Below are positions 51,032-60,932 of a stretch of 64,000 bases of DNA, piece by piece (the first letter of the stretch is position 1; the number at the start of each line of letters is the position of its first letter). The notes beneath the pieces are model-generated. The model made no database searches and was not told the origin of the DNA. It worked only from the letters and a program-made list of their open reading frames with translations. The translations under genes and the position numbers were made by a program. Source of the stretch: Pardosa pseudoannulata. Its lineage: Eukaryota; Arthropoda; Arachnida; Araneae; Lycosidae. The stretch lies in assembly GCA_032207245.1 (NCBI GenBank), contig CM063504.1:82502344-82566343 (forward strand). The letters run 5' to 3'.

Positions 51032-51723
51032 TTATATTAAGAATATTATACAATATTAATTCAACAAATTATATTCAACTATGAGTAGTATATATTAATT
51101 CAACAACAAGCATAGCTCAAGTATTGACATTTCTTTTTCTTGTTTGTATTGGAATGCTATAGTGTAATTTTTTTGTTACAAGGTTTATTGAGACCAGAAC
51201 ATACTACTTGAAGCGGATTCGAACGACTACGCACATCCCTGACAGAAGAGAGTTCGAGTACGGCCATTTAGCGGAATATGGCTGCATTAATATTGGTTAT
51301 ATTGAGAATTTTTATTATATAGAACCTTGTAGGAATTACAAAATTTGGAGAGTCATAACTATATGTTACAACAGTCCTAAATTTCAATGTTGCATGGTTA
51401 ATCGTTTTTTAATTATATCGGGCAGTGTTAATATGCGTTATATTGAAACTTCCGTTCTATAGATTACAGACTGAAATCAAAAGAAAGGTACACAACTAAA
51501 TGTTTTAACCTGCCTAAATACAAAATTTAAGCATTTTATTTCAAAAAGTTGAGTTATGCTCAATACATTCGTAAAGTCGAAGGTATGTATCATGCATCAT
51601 GTTGATACTACTCAAAATTCTTTCAAGAAGAATAAAAATGGACTTTTAAAGTTTTAAAGTTTGGTTCCTTATATGTAGGTACAGACTTAAAGACAAAACT
51701 ATTCAAAACTGATTCAGAAACGT
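51032..51723. other. AT-rich spacer with one unassigned frame
   Basis: A plus-strand frame of 84 codons (51208-51462) contains repeated ...YGCINIGYIENF.../...SGSVNMRYIETS... segments, i.e. an internal imperfect duplication (51281-51311 and 51427-51457). No family was recognised and I do not call it a gene. Confidence 0.35.
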
Positions 51724-51727
51724 TTAA

Positions 51728-51947
51728 CCCTTAATTTGACAAGATGTTTTTTCAAATATTTTTTAATTTTAATTTCTGTTATTTTCCCATGTCTATATAG
51801 ACATTAGGATCGCTGTAAAATAAACAAAAAATATATCATTTTCCATTTTTGAAATAATTAATGTTTGCTGTGGCTAACACTAAAATTATGTTATATAGTA
51901 GTTATAAATATACATGTCCGGTGTAGCGGACTTAGCCAAATTAAAGG
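51728..51947. mobile_element. TTAA-flanked MITE 3 (piggyBac-like), 220 bp
   Basis: TTAA occurs at 51724-51727 and 51948-51951. The ends are CCCTTAATTTGACAAGATG on the left and, as reverse complement, CCTTTAATTTGGCTAAGTCC on the right. The perfect 12-bp palindrome GTCTATATAGAC is at 51791-51802. There is no coding capacity. Confidence 0.8.
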
Positions 51948-51993
51948 TTAACATGGATATATTAGTAGAAATATGAACACTGAATTTTTTCTA

Positions 51994-53490
51994 GATTATA
52001 ATACCTCCTTCACTTCGTAGAAAGAAATAAAAAGTTTTTCCATCACTTATATAAGATACTTTCAGCATCTCTTATTCTAATTTTTGTTAGGTTAAAAAGT
52101 ATGTTGATATAGGTGTATCAACTATTTTATCGATCAAGATCAAGTTATGATTTCTGTAAATCATTAACTAACAAACAATAATAATTCTGAAATTTTTTTA
52201 TTTTAAAAAATAATTTTATCCATTCGATTATAATACCTCCTTAACTTCGTAGAAAGAAATAAAAAGTTTTTCCATCACTTATCCAAGATACTTTCAGCCT
52301 CTCTTATTCTAATTTTTGTTAGGTTAAAAAGTATGTTGATATAGATGTATCAACTATTTTATCGCTAAAGTCTTGATTTCTGTAAAGCATTAACTAACAA
52401 ACAATAATAATTCTGAAAATTTTTTAACTTAAAAAATAAATTTATCCGTTCGATTATGATAACTCCTTTACTTCGTAGAAAGAAATAAAAAGTTTTTCCA
52501 TCACTTATCAAAGATACTTTTAGCCACTCTTTTTCCAATTTTTGTTAGGTTAAAAAATATGTTGATATAGATGTATCAACAATTTTATCGATATAGTCTT
52601 GATTTCTGTAAAGCATTAACTAACAAACAAGTATAATTCTGAAAAATTTTTAACTTAAAAAATAATTTTATCCGTTCGATTATAATACCTCCTTTACTTC
52701 GTAGAAAGAAATAAAAAGTTTTCCATCACTTATACAAGATACTTTTAGCCACTCTTTTTCTAATTTTTGGTAGGTTAAAAGTATGTTGATATAGATGCGA
52801 TGTATCAACTATTTTATCGATCAAGTCTTGATTTCTGTAAAGCATTATCTAACAAACAATAATAATTCTGAAAATTTTTTAACTTAAAAAACAATTTTAT
52901 CCGTTCAATTATTATACCTCCTTTACTTCGTAAAAAGAAATAAAAAGTTTTTTCATCACTTATCCAAGATATTTTCATCCTCTCTTTTTCTAATTTTTGT
53001 TAGGTTAAAAGTATGTTAATATAGTTTTATCAACTATTTTATCGATCAAGATCTATTCCTCATTTCTGTGAAGCATTAACTAACAAACAATAATAATTCA
53101 GAAATTTTTTTTAACTTAAAATATAATTTTATCCGTTCGATTATAATACTTCCGTTACTTCGTAGAAAGTATTTTATCAAGATCAAGTCTTGATTTCTGT
53201 AAAGATTAACTAACAAACAATAATTCTGAAAATATTTTAACTTAAAAATAATTTTATCCGTTCGATTATAATACCTCCTTTACTTTGTAGAAAGAAATAA
53301 AAAGTTTTTCCATCACTTATCCAAGATACTTTAAGCCACTCTTTTTCTAATTTTTGGTAGGTTAAAAGTATGTTAATATGGTTTTATCAACTATTTTATC
53401 GATCAAGATCTAGTCTTCATTTCTGTAAAGCATTAACTAACAAACAATAATAATTCAGAATTTTTTAACTTAAAATATAATTTTATCCGT
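51994..53490. repeat. Tandem satellite, about 226-232-bp units (seven copies, one deleted)
   Basis: The landmark TACTTCGTAG (or close variants) falls at 52011, 52243, 52469, 52695, 52924, 53156 and 53281, giving spacings of 232, 226, 226, 229, 232 and 125 bp. The sixth unit has lost about 105 bp. Each unit contains AAAGAAATAAAAAGTTTTTCC, TTAGGTTAAAA and ATTAACTAACAAACAATAAT. It is noncoding and unrelated by eye to the other satellites here. Confidence 0.95.
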
Positions 53491-53835
53491 TATAATAACA
53501 ATTACTTAAATTTTAATAGAAATTAAAAATGTAAGAATAAATTTGTCCATATCTACTCCTTTTAAGTATAGTTAGAATATATTATAATTTCATTTGCCGT
53601 TCTAAAATAAGTAAAAATTATTTAAAAATAAACAATATTGATGTCGAATTAAACACAATATCAGTTTATATTTAGTTTCATGTTAAAATAAACATCTCCT
53701 TAAATTTATTATACACAGTTAATTCCCACTTTTTTGTTAAGGGAAAGTAAACATTAGTTTATAAGTGCCAAAGTATTTTCTTTAATATAACGGTTTTGTA
53801 AACATAAACTAAAAGAAATATCGATTTTTGTCCAC
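53491..53835. other. AT-rich spacer, nothing recognised
   Basis: No gene or repeat was seen. Confidence 0.45.
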
Positions 53836-53844
53836 TCAAATTAG

Positions 53845-54005
53845 GTCTACATCTGGTCAAGGAAATTACTTCGAGTCTGTTGGGAAATATGTGGTGAGAG
53901 GTAAAGAATGAGATCCGGAAGCTATACAACAGAGGCAGACAGAAAGCTCAAGTTAAGAAGGAAGAAAAATCAAGCTCTAAACGTAAGATCTCGGAGAAAA
54001 TAACG
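53845..54005 (+). pseudogene. Possible HMG-box-like relic (very tentative)
   Basis: One plus-strand frame reads KEITSSLLGNMW, an in-frame TGA, then EVKNEIRKLYNR followed by a lysine/serine-rich tail and a stop near 54002. The 'LLGxMW...EIRKxY' pattern resembles the second half of an HMG box. No N-terminal half is seen upstream. It may be a decayed retrocopy or coincidence. Confidence 0.2.
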
Positions 54006-54139
54006 CTTAAATAGTTATAAAAGGACTATAATTACATAAATTACACACAACACGCACACGTTAAAAAAATCATTCTCACATACACACTTTAACAGAAAGC
54101 ATCTACATGCCCATCCCTATACGTTAAATAACATACATA

Positions 54140-54200
54140 TTAACACATTGTATGAGGGACACGTACTAGTAAGTTTTCTTACTATTGATACTTAAATTAG
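54140..54200 (+). repeat. Isolated left end of the TTAA MITE 4 family
   Basis: TTAA (54140-54143) is followed by CACATTGTATGAGGGACACG and a CGTACTAGTAAG block, matching the left end of the element starting at 54553. The match ends near 54198. It is a truncated or rearranged copy. Confidence 0.75.
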
Positions 54201-54304
54201 AGAATAGCCAATAGGGGCTACAGTTTTACTGTGACCGGCGAAATTAATTTTCGCCAGGTTACATACATAATATAAAGATAAATAATTATTTACAAGTGAA
54301 TTAC

Positions 54305-54475
54305 ACTGAATGATGGCCGAAAGGGTACGGCTCTGTTTATCTGTACTGTAGTTATTGGTTTGAATCTCACTGCTGGCAGGGATATTCCTAGCCATTCAGA
54401 ATTTGATATAAGCAGTGGGACCCGATCTCTTCATCTCTCATGTAGACAGTAGAGATCCAAAATAATCAATCACAA
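54305..54475 (+). repeat. SINE family 2 copy lying between two MITE 4 ends
   Basis: A-box-like TGGCCGAAAGGG near 54314 and B-box-like TTGGTTTGAATCTC (54355-54368). The downstream GTGGGACCCGATCTC and TCATGTAGACAGTAGAG blocks resemble 15130-15170. The head is of class II tRNA type. Confidence 0.55.
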
Positions 54476-54552
54476 GTTACTTTTACATCATTCTCAAGAA
54501 TTTTCAGATTTTTAAACTAAAAAAAAAAATACAATGCTTCCACTCATGTTAA

Positions 54553-54895
54553 CACATTGTATGCGGGACACGTACTAGCACGTTTTTTTTTACGATGGAT
54601 ACTTGAACACGGGGCACGTACTAGTACGTTTTCTGACGATTGATACTTGAGCGCTGATCACGTACTAGTACAGTTTAGTGCAACAACATGGTTTGTTTAT
54701 GGGTACAAAAATAATGATATATACAGGAAAACAAATCCGAATGTTCTTGTCTACTACATAGATTCTGGAAAAATTTAGACAAATAAAAAACTAGTTTTTA
54801 CATCAGTCGATGCGGAACCATATAACGGGAAGGTTGATTTAAAAATTCAGTTTATATTTGAAATTAACGTTTTATTTATCCTTGCTAAAATGATA

Positions 54896-54935
<40 letters not shown>

Positions 54936-54945
54936 GATATATATA

Positions 54946-54977
<32 letters not shown>

Positions 54978-55259
54978 TATCCGATTGTATATATCTTTTA
55001 TATATACCCTATAGTATAGATAATATGTGTATAATTTATATTCACTTATATATTAGTTATATATATATATGCATATTTATATATTATATATATACTTGTA
55101 TTTATATTTGTATTTATATATTTGAATATAAAATACGAAAAGTTGGTTAAAAATTAAATAATTTTCCATCTATTGAGATTTAACTGTATAACTAAATTTA
55201 CGCTCAAAACGCCGGCTCCTGGTACAATTCCGCTGCGAAATGTACCCGCACACAATGTG
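54553..55259. mobile_element. TTAA-flanked MITE 4, 707 bp, with palindromic subterminal repeats
   Basis: TTAA occurs at 54549-54552 and 55260-55263. The terminal inverted repeats are CACATTGTATGCGGG on the left and CACATTGTGTGCGGG (reverse complement) on the right, with one mismatch in 15. The left side has three tandem units of about 45 bp, each with a CACGTACTAG core, including the perfect 14-bp palindrome ACGTACTAGTACGT (54616-54629). The interior holds a (TA)n expansion (54899-54980) and scrambled TATA words to 55130. The 86-codon frame there is an artefact. Confidence 0.8.
54899..55115. repeat. (TA)n and degenerate AT repeats inside MITE 4
   Basis: A (TA)n stretch with AGTAGATA and TATTATA interruptions, followed by irregular TATATT/TATAC words. 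Confidence 0.9.
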
Positions 55260-55263
55260 TTAA

Positions 55264-56125
55264 TTGATAACTACTCCCATAGATTACACACATGAACACA
55301 CAGAGAAGCATAAACAAAAGCTTACATACACTTTATCACAAAAACTTTCATGTGCCCATTAAAACAATAGTTTGCATTAAGATGGGCTAAATTGCATGAA
55401 AGGTCGATAGTTCTATCTCTCCGTATTATGAAATATAAATAACAATAAGAATCAAGTGTTTGGATATCCATCGCCTTAAAATTAATATAATTATTACCAG
55501 AACAAATGAAGCAGTTTTTAATAAAGTAATTTAAGCAGTTTCTAAAATAGATATTTTTTATTTCAAAAATATTTGCAACATTCAGGATACCTTCGTAATT
55601 TATCTGCAGTTTTCTTTTTAGAATATAAAATAATATGATATACATAATTGTTGTTATTAAATTAAATTTAAATATTTTTAAATTTGAGTAAATTTAATTA
55701 TTAAATTTAAGTAAACGAAACATCGGGGAAAAACGATTATGGATAATTTCCATAGACTAGTTGAACAAAACTGCAGTACATACTTGAGTATTTGAAACAT
55801 CGCTCAATTAATCTAAAAAGTAGAAAGTCTTCACAGATTCCAAAGGGTAGAAGGTGGAAACAATGGCTCACCACAAGTTGAAATCTGAAGCCCATCCATT
55901 TCCCTCAAGACATCTTTTAAGAATCACTGAGTTTACAGTCTGCAGGGCTTGTCAGTCCTAGAATTAAACCAACATGCATCATGATATAAATGTAATACGT
56001 TTTGATAAAGCATTAGAGAAACTTTATTTCATACTGCACAAATAATTCATCAATATATAACAACAAGGCATTGATAGATGATATCTTAACAGTACACATA
56101 TTAAAAAGAGAGCATTATTTTGCAA
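55264..56125. other. AT-rich intergenic stretch, one unassigned frame
   Basis: A minus-strand frame of 107 codons (55322-55645) is hydrophobic and Ile/Asn/Tyr-rich, as expected from AT-rich noncoding DNA. I see no domain and do not call it. Confidence 0.4.
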
Positions 56126-56129
56126 TATT

Positions 56130-56720
56130 CCAGTCTATTCAATCCTTTGTGAGAGACCATAATAAGTAGATTAATTCAACACGTCATTACATGTTTAGTG
56201 AAAGACCTGAAGGTAGCAAGATCATTTGATGTTCCACAACCTCCTCTAACACCCGAGAGATGTTTTGACAATGACTTCTGCCTCCTATCCTTTTGCTGAA
56301 TATCATCAATATGCAACTTCCATGTGAGTTTGTAATCAAAGGTTACTCCTAAATGGTCTAATGCACTAGACAGGAGGGTAGTATTGACATACAGTTGTAA
56401 CAATGAGTTACATTACTGGACAAAGCCAGCTAGGGAGATTGACCAAAGAACGAAAGCGATGTCAGTGACCCCCCCCCTTCTACCCCATTGGACAAGAGAG
56501 GTTGCTAACACAGGTCAGTCGTCTTTGGCCCTGGCAACAGTAGTCATTGGATTTTGCTAGGTAGATTTGAAGGCCCCTTCAGAGAAAAAGCAGGCCAAGA
56601 CGGAGCGAACGGATAACTCCATCAAAGGCAGGGTGTGTACAGCCATTTTTTTCATCTGAACAGATAGTGTCATCAGAGGTAGGGAGTTGCTCCAACATTT
56701 CCAGCAGTATATGGAGACTC
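56130..56720 (-). pseudogene. LINE reverse transcriptase fossil, thumb/C-terminal part
   Basis: The open segment 56176-56403 reads LGVTFDYKLTWKLHIDDIQQK, the region just after the catalytic palm of Jockey/CR1-like reverse transcriptases (compare YLGITLDKNLTWSTHIDNIKRK in the intact element at 38 kb). It then continues ...LSGVRGGCGTSNDLATFRSF..., matching the usual 'L...W G......Y.S.I' stretch. Upstream to about 56720, other frames contain DDTICSDEKN- and DGVIRSLRLGL-like segments separated by stops and frameshifts. It is GC-richer than its flanks and clearly dead. It is not collinear with the 38-kb element at the nucleotide level, so it is a different family. Confidence 0.65.
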
Positions 56721-56729
56721 CATATTGAT

Positions 56730-57355
56730 GCTTAATGTTTTATTTGCTTCACCAGATTGTTCTTCGTCAAAAATAGAATTATAAATAAAAAATCTGCAAA
56801 AGCAATAAGTCTTCGCTCGTTTGTATCTGGTGTCTTATTCCTCGTGTTATCTCAACAGGCCTGGTATAAGTCATTGGTACGTAATAACAGTATATTTAAG
56901 AAAGAATGTTGATGGCATAAAGAAAAAGTCTGGTGCATATTTTTTAGGGGGGTATTAACAATTATATAGTTTTCAAGAAACTAGCAATAAAGTTTTAACA
57001 TGGCTCTATTTCGGAAATTTTCATTTAGGACAACATATTCAATAGGGCATGAAGCAAAGTTACTCTCGTCCGTAGCATCCATTCCCTAAATTACACGTGG
57101 CTCCTGATTGGTACTAAATGTGAGTAACATATTCCCAGCCGAAATCTGTTTCTGATAAGCAAAATGTTACTTATATGTATGTATGTTTCTCTAACTTTCA
57201 GATAACAGCCTAATTTTTTTCTGAAGTAATTTTAAGAGAAATTCTTCATACTCTTTTTTCATTCCGAGGTTGTAAATTTTCTTCATGTTTTTTATTAGCT
57301 CAAATTAAAAAGTCGCTATATATTGACCCAAAATTACTTGAGGTGGAAATTTGAA
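56730..57355. other. AT-rich intergenic stretch, nothing recognised
   Basis: No gene or repeat boundary was identified. Confidence 0.45.
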
Positions 57356-57359
57356 TTGT

Positions 57360-57995
57360 ATTGATTATTTCCATTTAATATAAGGCAATAAATATGTCCT
57401 TATATGCCGAGAAAACTTACTTCATCTAAGTTTACGCTCTTTCTTGTAATATTAAAAAAATTATTTTCAATTTTGACTCTTTATTATTATTTTCAATTTT
57501 CATCTCAACAAAACTATTTAACACTATAAGGAGAGGATGTTACTAGCAATTATCATTATTACTATTACTAAGCCAATTATAAAAGCTCTCAATTATTTTT
57601 AAGATAAAAAATTATGTACAATTTACCCTCACCTCTCTGGTTCCATAATCTACAACTGTACAACAAAAACTTTTATCTCGCCTCCATAATTCAGTTGTTT
57701 AATTGTTTACTTCCATTTATTAGAAGGTAATAAACATGTCCGTGGATGACAAGCAGAAATACTTCATTTTGTAATTTACGCTCTTTCCTCAAATTAAAAA
57801 ATATATATATCAGCTATTATTTATATTTGACTTCTCACCGCAACACAACCGTTTAAAACTATAAGGAAAAGATATTACACGTAATTATCGTTATTGTTAT
57901 GGAAACTATAAAAGCTTTTAATTGTTTTTTAAGATAAAAAAATAAGTAATTTACCCTTGCCTCTGCGTTTCTATAATCTACAACAGTACAACAAA
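57360..57995. repeat. Diverged tandem duplication, unit about 335 bp
   Basis: 57360-57670 and 57697-57995 share in order TTTCCATTTA/TTCCATTTAT, AATAAA(C/T)ATGTCC, TTTACGCTCTTTC, ACTATAAGGAGAGGATGTTAC / ACTATAAGGAAAAGATATTAC, TATAAAAGCT and ATAATCTACAAC(T/A)GTACAACAAAAAC. Confidence 0.85.
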
Positions 57996-57999
57996 AACA

Positions 58000-58330
58000 T
58001 TGCTTCTGCAGCCGCGATTCAGTTGCCAAGCAACTTCGGAAGTAAGAGCAGAGCTGTCACAGTCCATAATCTAAATTGGCCGAGAGGAAATGCACATGGC
58101 TTGCGAAAGCGCTCGCGTACTGGCTCTCTGGTGAGCATTAATGCATGAAATAGTCTTGTTGCCCCGGGAGAGAATTACACCATTTGTTATGATTATCCGT
58201 GATTTATGAACCTAAATACACATGTTATGAAGTGGATTGATTCCGGGATATCATTATATTCAATTAAATTAAATGTTTCGTGGGAAGGAGGGAGCATGTA
58301 TTTGGGCAAAATTTTGCATTTGATACGGAA
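58000..58330. promoter_or_regulatory. Unique GC-richer island with a perfect X-box; possible conserved element
   Basis: Following the duplication, the composition rises and the sequence is unique here. GTTGCCAAGCAAC (58022-58034) is a perfect RFX-type X-box (two inverted half-sites), and GCATTAATGCATG-type palindromic homeodomain-like words lie near 58136-58147. Frames of 63 to 79 codons on both strands show no known domain. This could be an enhancer or a promoter; distance to any gene is unknown. Confidence 0.3.
58022..58034. promoter_or_regulatory. X-box (RFX binding-site-like)
   Basis: GTTGCCAAGCAAC fits the RFX consensus of inverted GTTGCC/GGYAAC half-sites. In animals such sites mark cilia genes in sensory neurons, but a single motif in intergenic DNA can be chance. 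Confidence 0.4.
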
Positions 58331-58812
58331 AAATTCATTTATCGAGAATGTTTTTGTCCAATATGAAATAAAAGACAACAGATCTGTCGGTGTATTTATC
58401 TCTTTCACAGTTATTTACCACAGAAAAGTAGATTTAGTTAATTAAGAACTCTAGCTTTAGTATTTTGGAGAGTTTGTGTTGATTTTAACAGCTTTATAAG
58501 CGTGGTATTTCAGTTTCATGTAGTATTTTTCTCTTTGTGTAACTTGTATTTCGTTTGTTTGTTTAATTAGAATGTCAACCAAGAGACTATTGGTTTGCTG
58601 ATAAAATATTATAAATCCGATACGTATCATATAGTAATGAAATCTATTGAATTTTACTAAAGATGCCTTCTAGTGTATTTTAAATACTACTGTTCGTAAC
58701 ACTTCTCTCAAACTTTACAAAAAAATTCTGTCAGAAAAAGAAAATAGAGAAATTTATATGGCATTTGATGGAAAATGTAATTCATAAGATAAGATATATA
58801 TGAAAGAACAAG

Positions 58813-58815
<3 letters not shown>
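58331..58815. other. AT-rich spacer, nothing recognised
   Basis: No gene or repeat was identified. Confidence 0.4.

Positions 58816-58858
<43 letters not shown>
58816..58858. repeat. (TA)n microsatellite
   Basis: About 21 TA dinucleotides immediately before a SINE-like head. Confidence 0.95.
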
Positions 58859-58861
<3 letters not shown>

Positions 58862-58862
<1 letters not shown>

Positions 58863-59035
58863 CTGACACGAACGAGTGGTTAAGGCGTGGAACACACATT
58901 TGATTTCATATATAAAAAACTTATTTGTTGTAATCCTTCTGTCCATAGCTATGCCGTTTAGATATCCTTTGTTCTCATATTTTGCCACACCAAGCGTGGA
59001 GGATTTTAACAGCCTATAGTTGCTCATAGACATTC
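58862..59035 (+). repeat. SINE-like family 3, copy 1
   Basis: The head contains GAGTGGTTAAGGCGTGG (58875-58891), an A-box of Leu/Ser-tRNA type. The body GATATCCTTTGTTCTCATATTTTGCCACACCAAGCGTGGAGG pattern (58963 onward, with mismatches) is shared with 59178-59217. The B-box is degraded. Confidence 0.55.
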
Positions 59036-59103
59036 TTATATATAAAAGATTTACTAATGTTTCTATAAGAAATATAACATTTATTTACAGACTATATGCA
59101 TTA

Positions 59104-59300
59104 AAACATGTATTTGAGTCCCACCGAACTACAATGTCCATATTTACGGTATCTGACATAACAGGTAACCATCAATGATATCCTTTGTTCCGCATTTGCC
59201 ACACTAAGCGTGGAAGAGGTTAACAGCCCGAGTTCCCACTCAGAACTGTCTATTTTGGCTTTTCTACCTAAGCAAATTCCTATGTCTACTACCACGTCAG
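59104..59300 (+). repeat. SINE-like family 3, copy 2 (5'-truncated)
   Basis: It starts with a B-box-like TATTTGAGTCCCACC (59111-59125), then shares GATATCCTTTGTTCCGCATTTGCC and CACTAAGCGTGGAAGAGGTTAACAG with copy 1. It is in the same orientation, about 215 bp apart. The A-box is missing. Confidence 0.55.
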
Positions 59301-59411
59301 CTTTTTTACTCTGTATAGTTCCGCTCGAGAGTGGGTCTTTCTCCTAGTACGTTATAGTTAATGAGTTCTAACTATTTTTAATTATGACATTCTTAAACCA
59401 TTTTAAACCTA

Positions 59412-59415
<4 letters not shown>

Positions 59416-59457
<42 letters not shown>

Positions 59458-59888
59458 TATATATAATATATAATATATATTTATATATATTATATATATA
59501 TAAATATAAAATATATATAAATATATATTAATATATATATATATAATAATATAGTTATATATGTATGTATATATATATATATATTATATATATATATATT
59601 TATATATTATATATATAATATATATGTATTATATGTATAATTTTATATTATATGTATATATATGTATATGTATATATATGTATATATATATATATATATA
59701 TATGTATGTTATATAATATATTATATAAAATATATATATATTTGTGTGTTGTGTTTTTGTATATATATATATGTATAATATATAAATATATATAAATATT
59801 TTATAAAATTATATGTATTTATAATATGTAACGATATTTGTATATGTTATGTTTATATGTATATTATATATATGTATAATGTATAAAA

Positions 59889-59920
<32 letters not shown>

Positions 59921-60033
59921 GTGTTTTTGTGTGTATATCTATATATATGTTATATAAATATATATATATATTTTATAATATATATATATATAATATAAAT
60001 TATATATAATAAATAATATATATATATATATAA
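59416..60033. repeat. Scrambled AT-only repeat region
   Basis: About 620 bp almost purely of A and T with TATG/TGTG words, including a doubled GTGTTTTTGT(G)TGTATATAT-type block (59745-59765 and 59920-59940). It is less regular than the other (TA)n tracts, as expected for an old one. Confidence 0.9.
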
Positions 60034-60876
60034 TAAACTAATAAACCACCTACGATGGTTGAAATATAAGGCTATTTTTTTTTTACAGCTTCAGGATAGT
60101 GACTTAGCAGAATAAACTATAGATTCATAGACCGCTTGTATTGTAAGAGAACGGCACAGTGAGTCAAGTACATTCGTTTTATAAGGTCAGTAGAAAAATT
60201 TTAACAGTTATAAGTTATGACAATGCAAAAATTTTCTTCAAACTGCTCAAAATATTCTCACTTTTTAGGTTCAATCAGAACAAGTGTATCTGAAGGCTTT
60301 TAAATTTTCTTATTTGATTTTCTGCTATTTAGTCTACGTTATTGGTCAGAAAAAGGGTAAGACGATTTGGACAACAACATAGTTACTGTTGCCTGGGCTA
60401 AAATTACCTCATTAGACGCATTTTAAAATTTTAACGTCATTTTCATGACCTCTTCCTTTTGTCATTATCAGAAAATCTATTTACAGGTCTATAGTATTAA
60501 GACATGTCTTACAATTGAGAGTTTAGTCTATATGCATTATGTTTATTTTATATGTGGTTTTAATTATTTTATTAGGTTTAATATAATTACATATACTACC
60601 CCATCGTTTTAAGAAAAGAGTAAAATCAGCATACATCCGCGAAGTAGATACGAGAATCAGCTGTACTCAAATAAAGACAACAAAATAAATTATTTTAACT
60701 AAGATTTTAAAGAAATTGGATATCGTAGGTATAATAAATTTAAAATACATTGCTTTTAAAGTCAGTAAATGAATTTGTTTTAAGAAAATTTCGTCTTTTT
60801 CTCAGAAATAATATTATTTCATATTAATTATTCAACTACTCTGATCTACTCTAGTTTCAAGAAATGTATGCTTAAT
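60034..60876. other. AT-rich intergenic stretch, nothing recognised
   Basis: No gene or repeat was seen. Confidence 0.45.
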
Positions 60877-60878
60877 AC

Positions 60879-60930
<52 letters not shown>
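60877..60930. repeat. (TA)n(TG)n microsatellite
   Basis: About 7 TA then 19 TG dinucleotides, followed by degenerate GTGCGTGCGTG. Confidence 0.95.

Positions 60931-60932
<2 letters not shown>

Noticed and set aside
51208..51462. An 84-codon frame with internal repeated YIE segments
   Set aside because: The similarity is an imperfect 30-bp duplication; there is no family or flanking gene structure.
55322..55645. A 107-codon minus-strand frame
   Set aside because: Composition is typical of AT-rich noncoding DNA, with no domain or repeat support.
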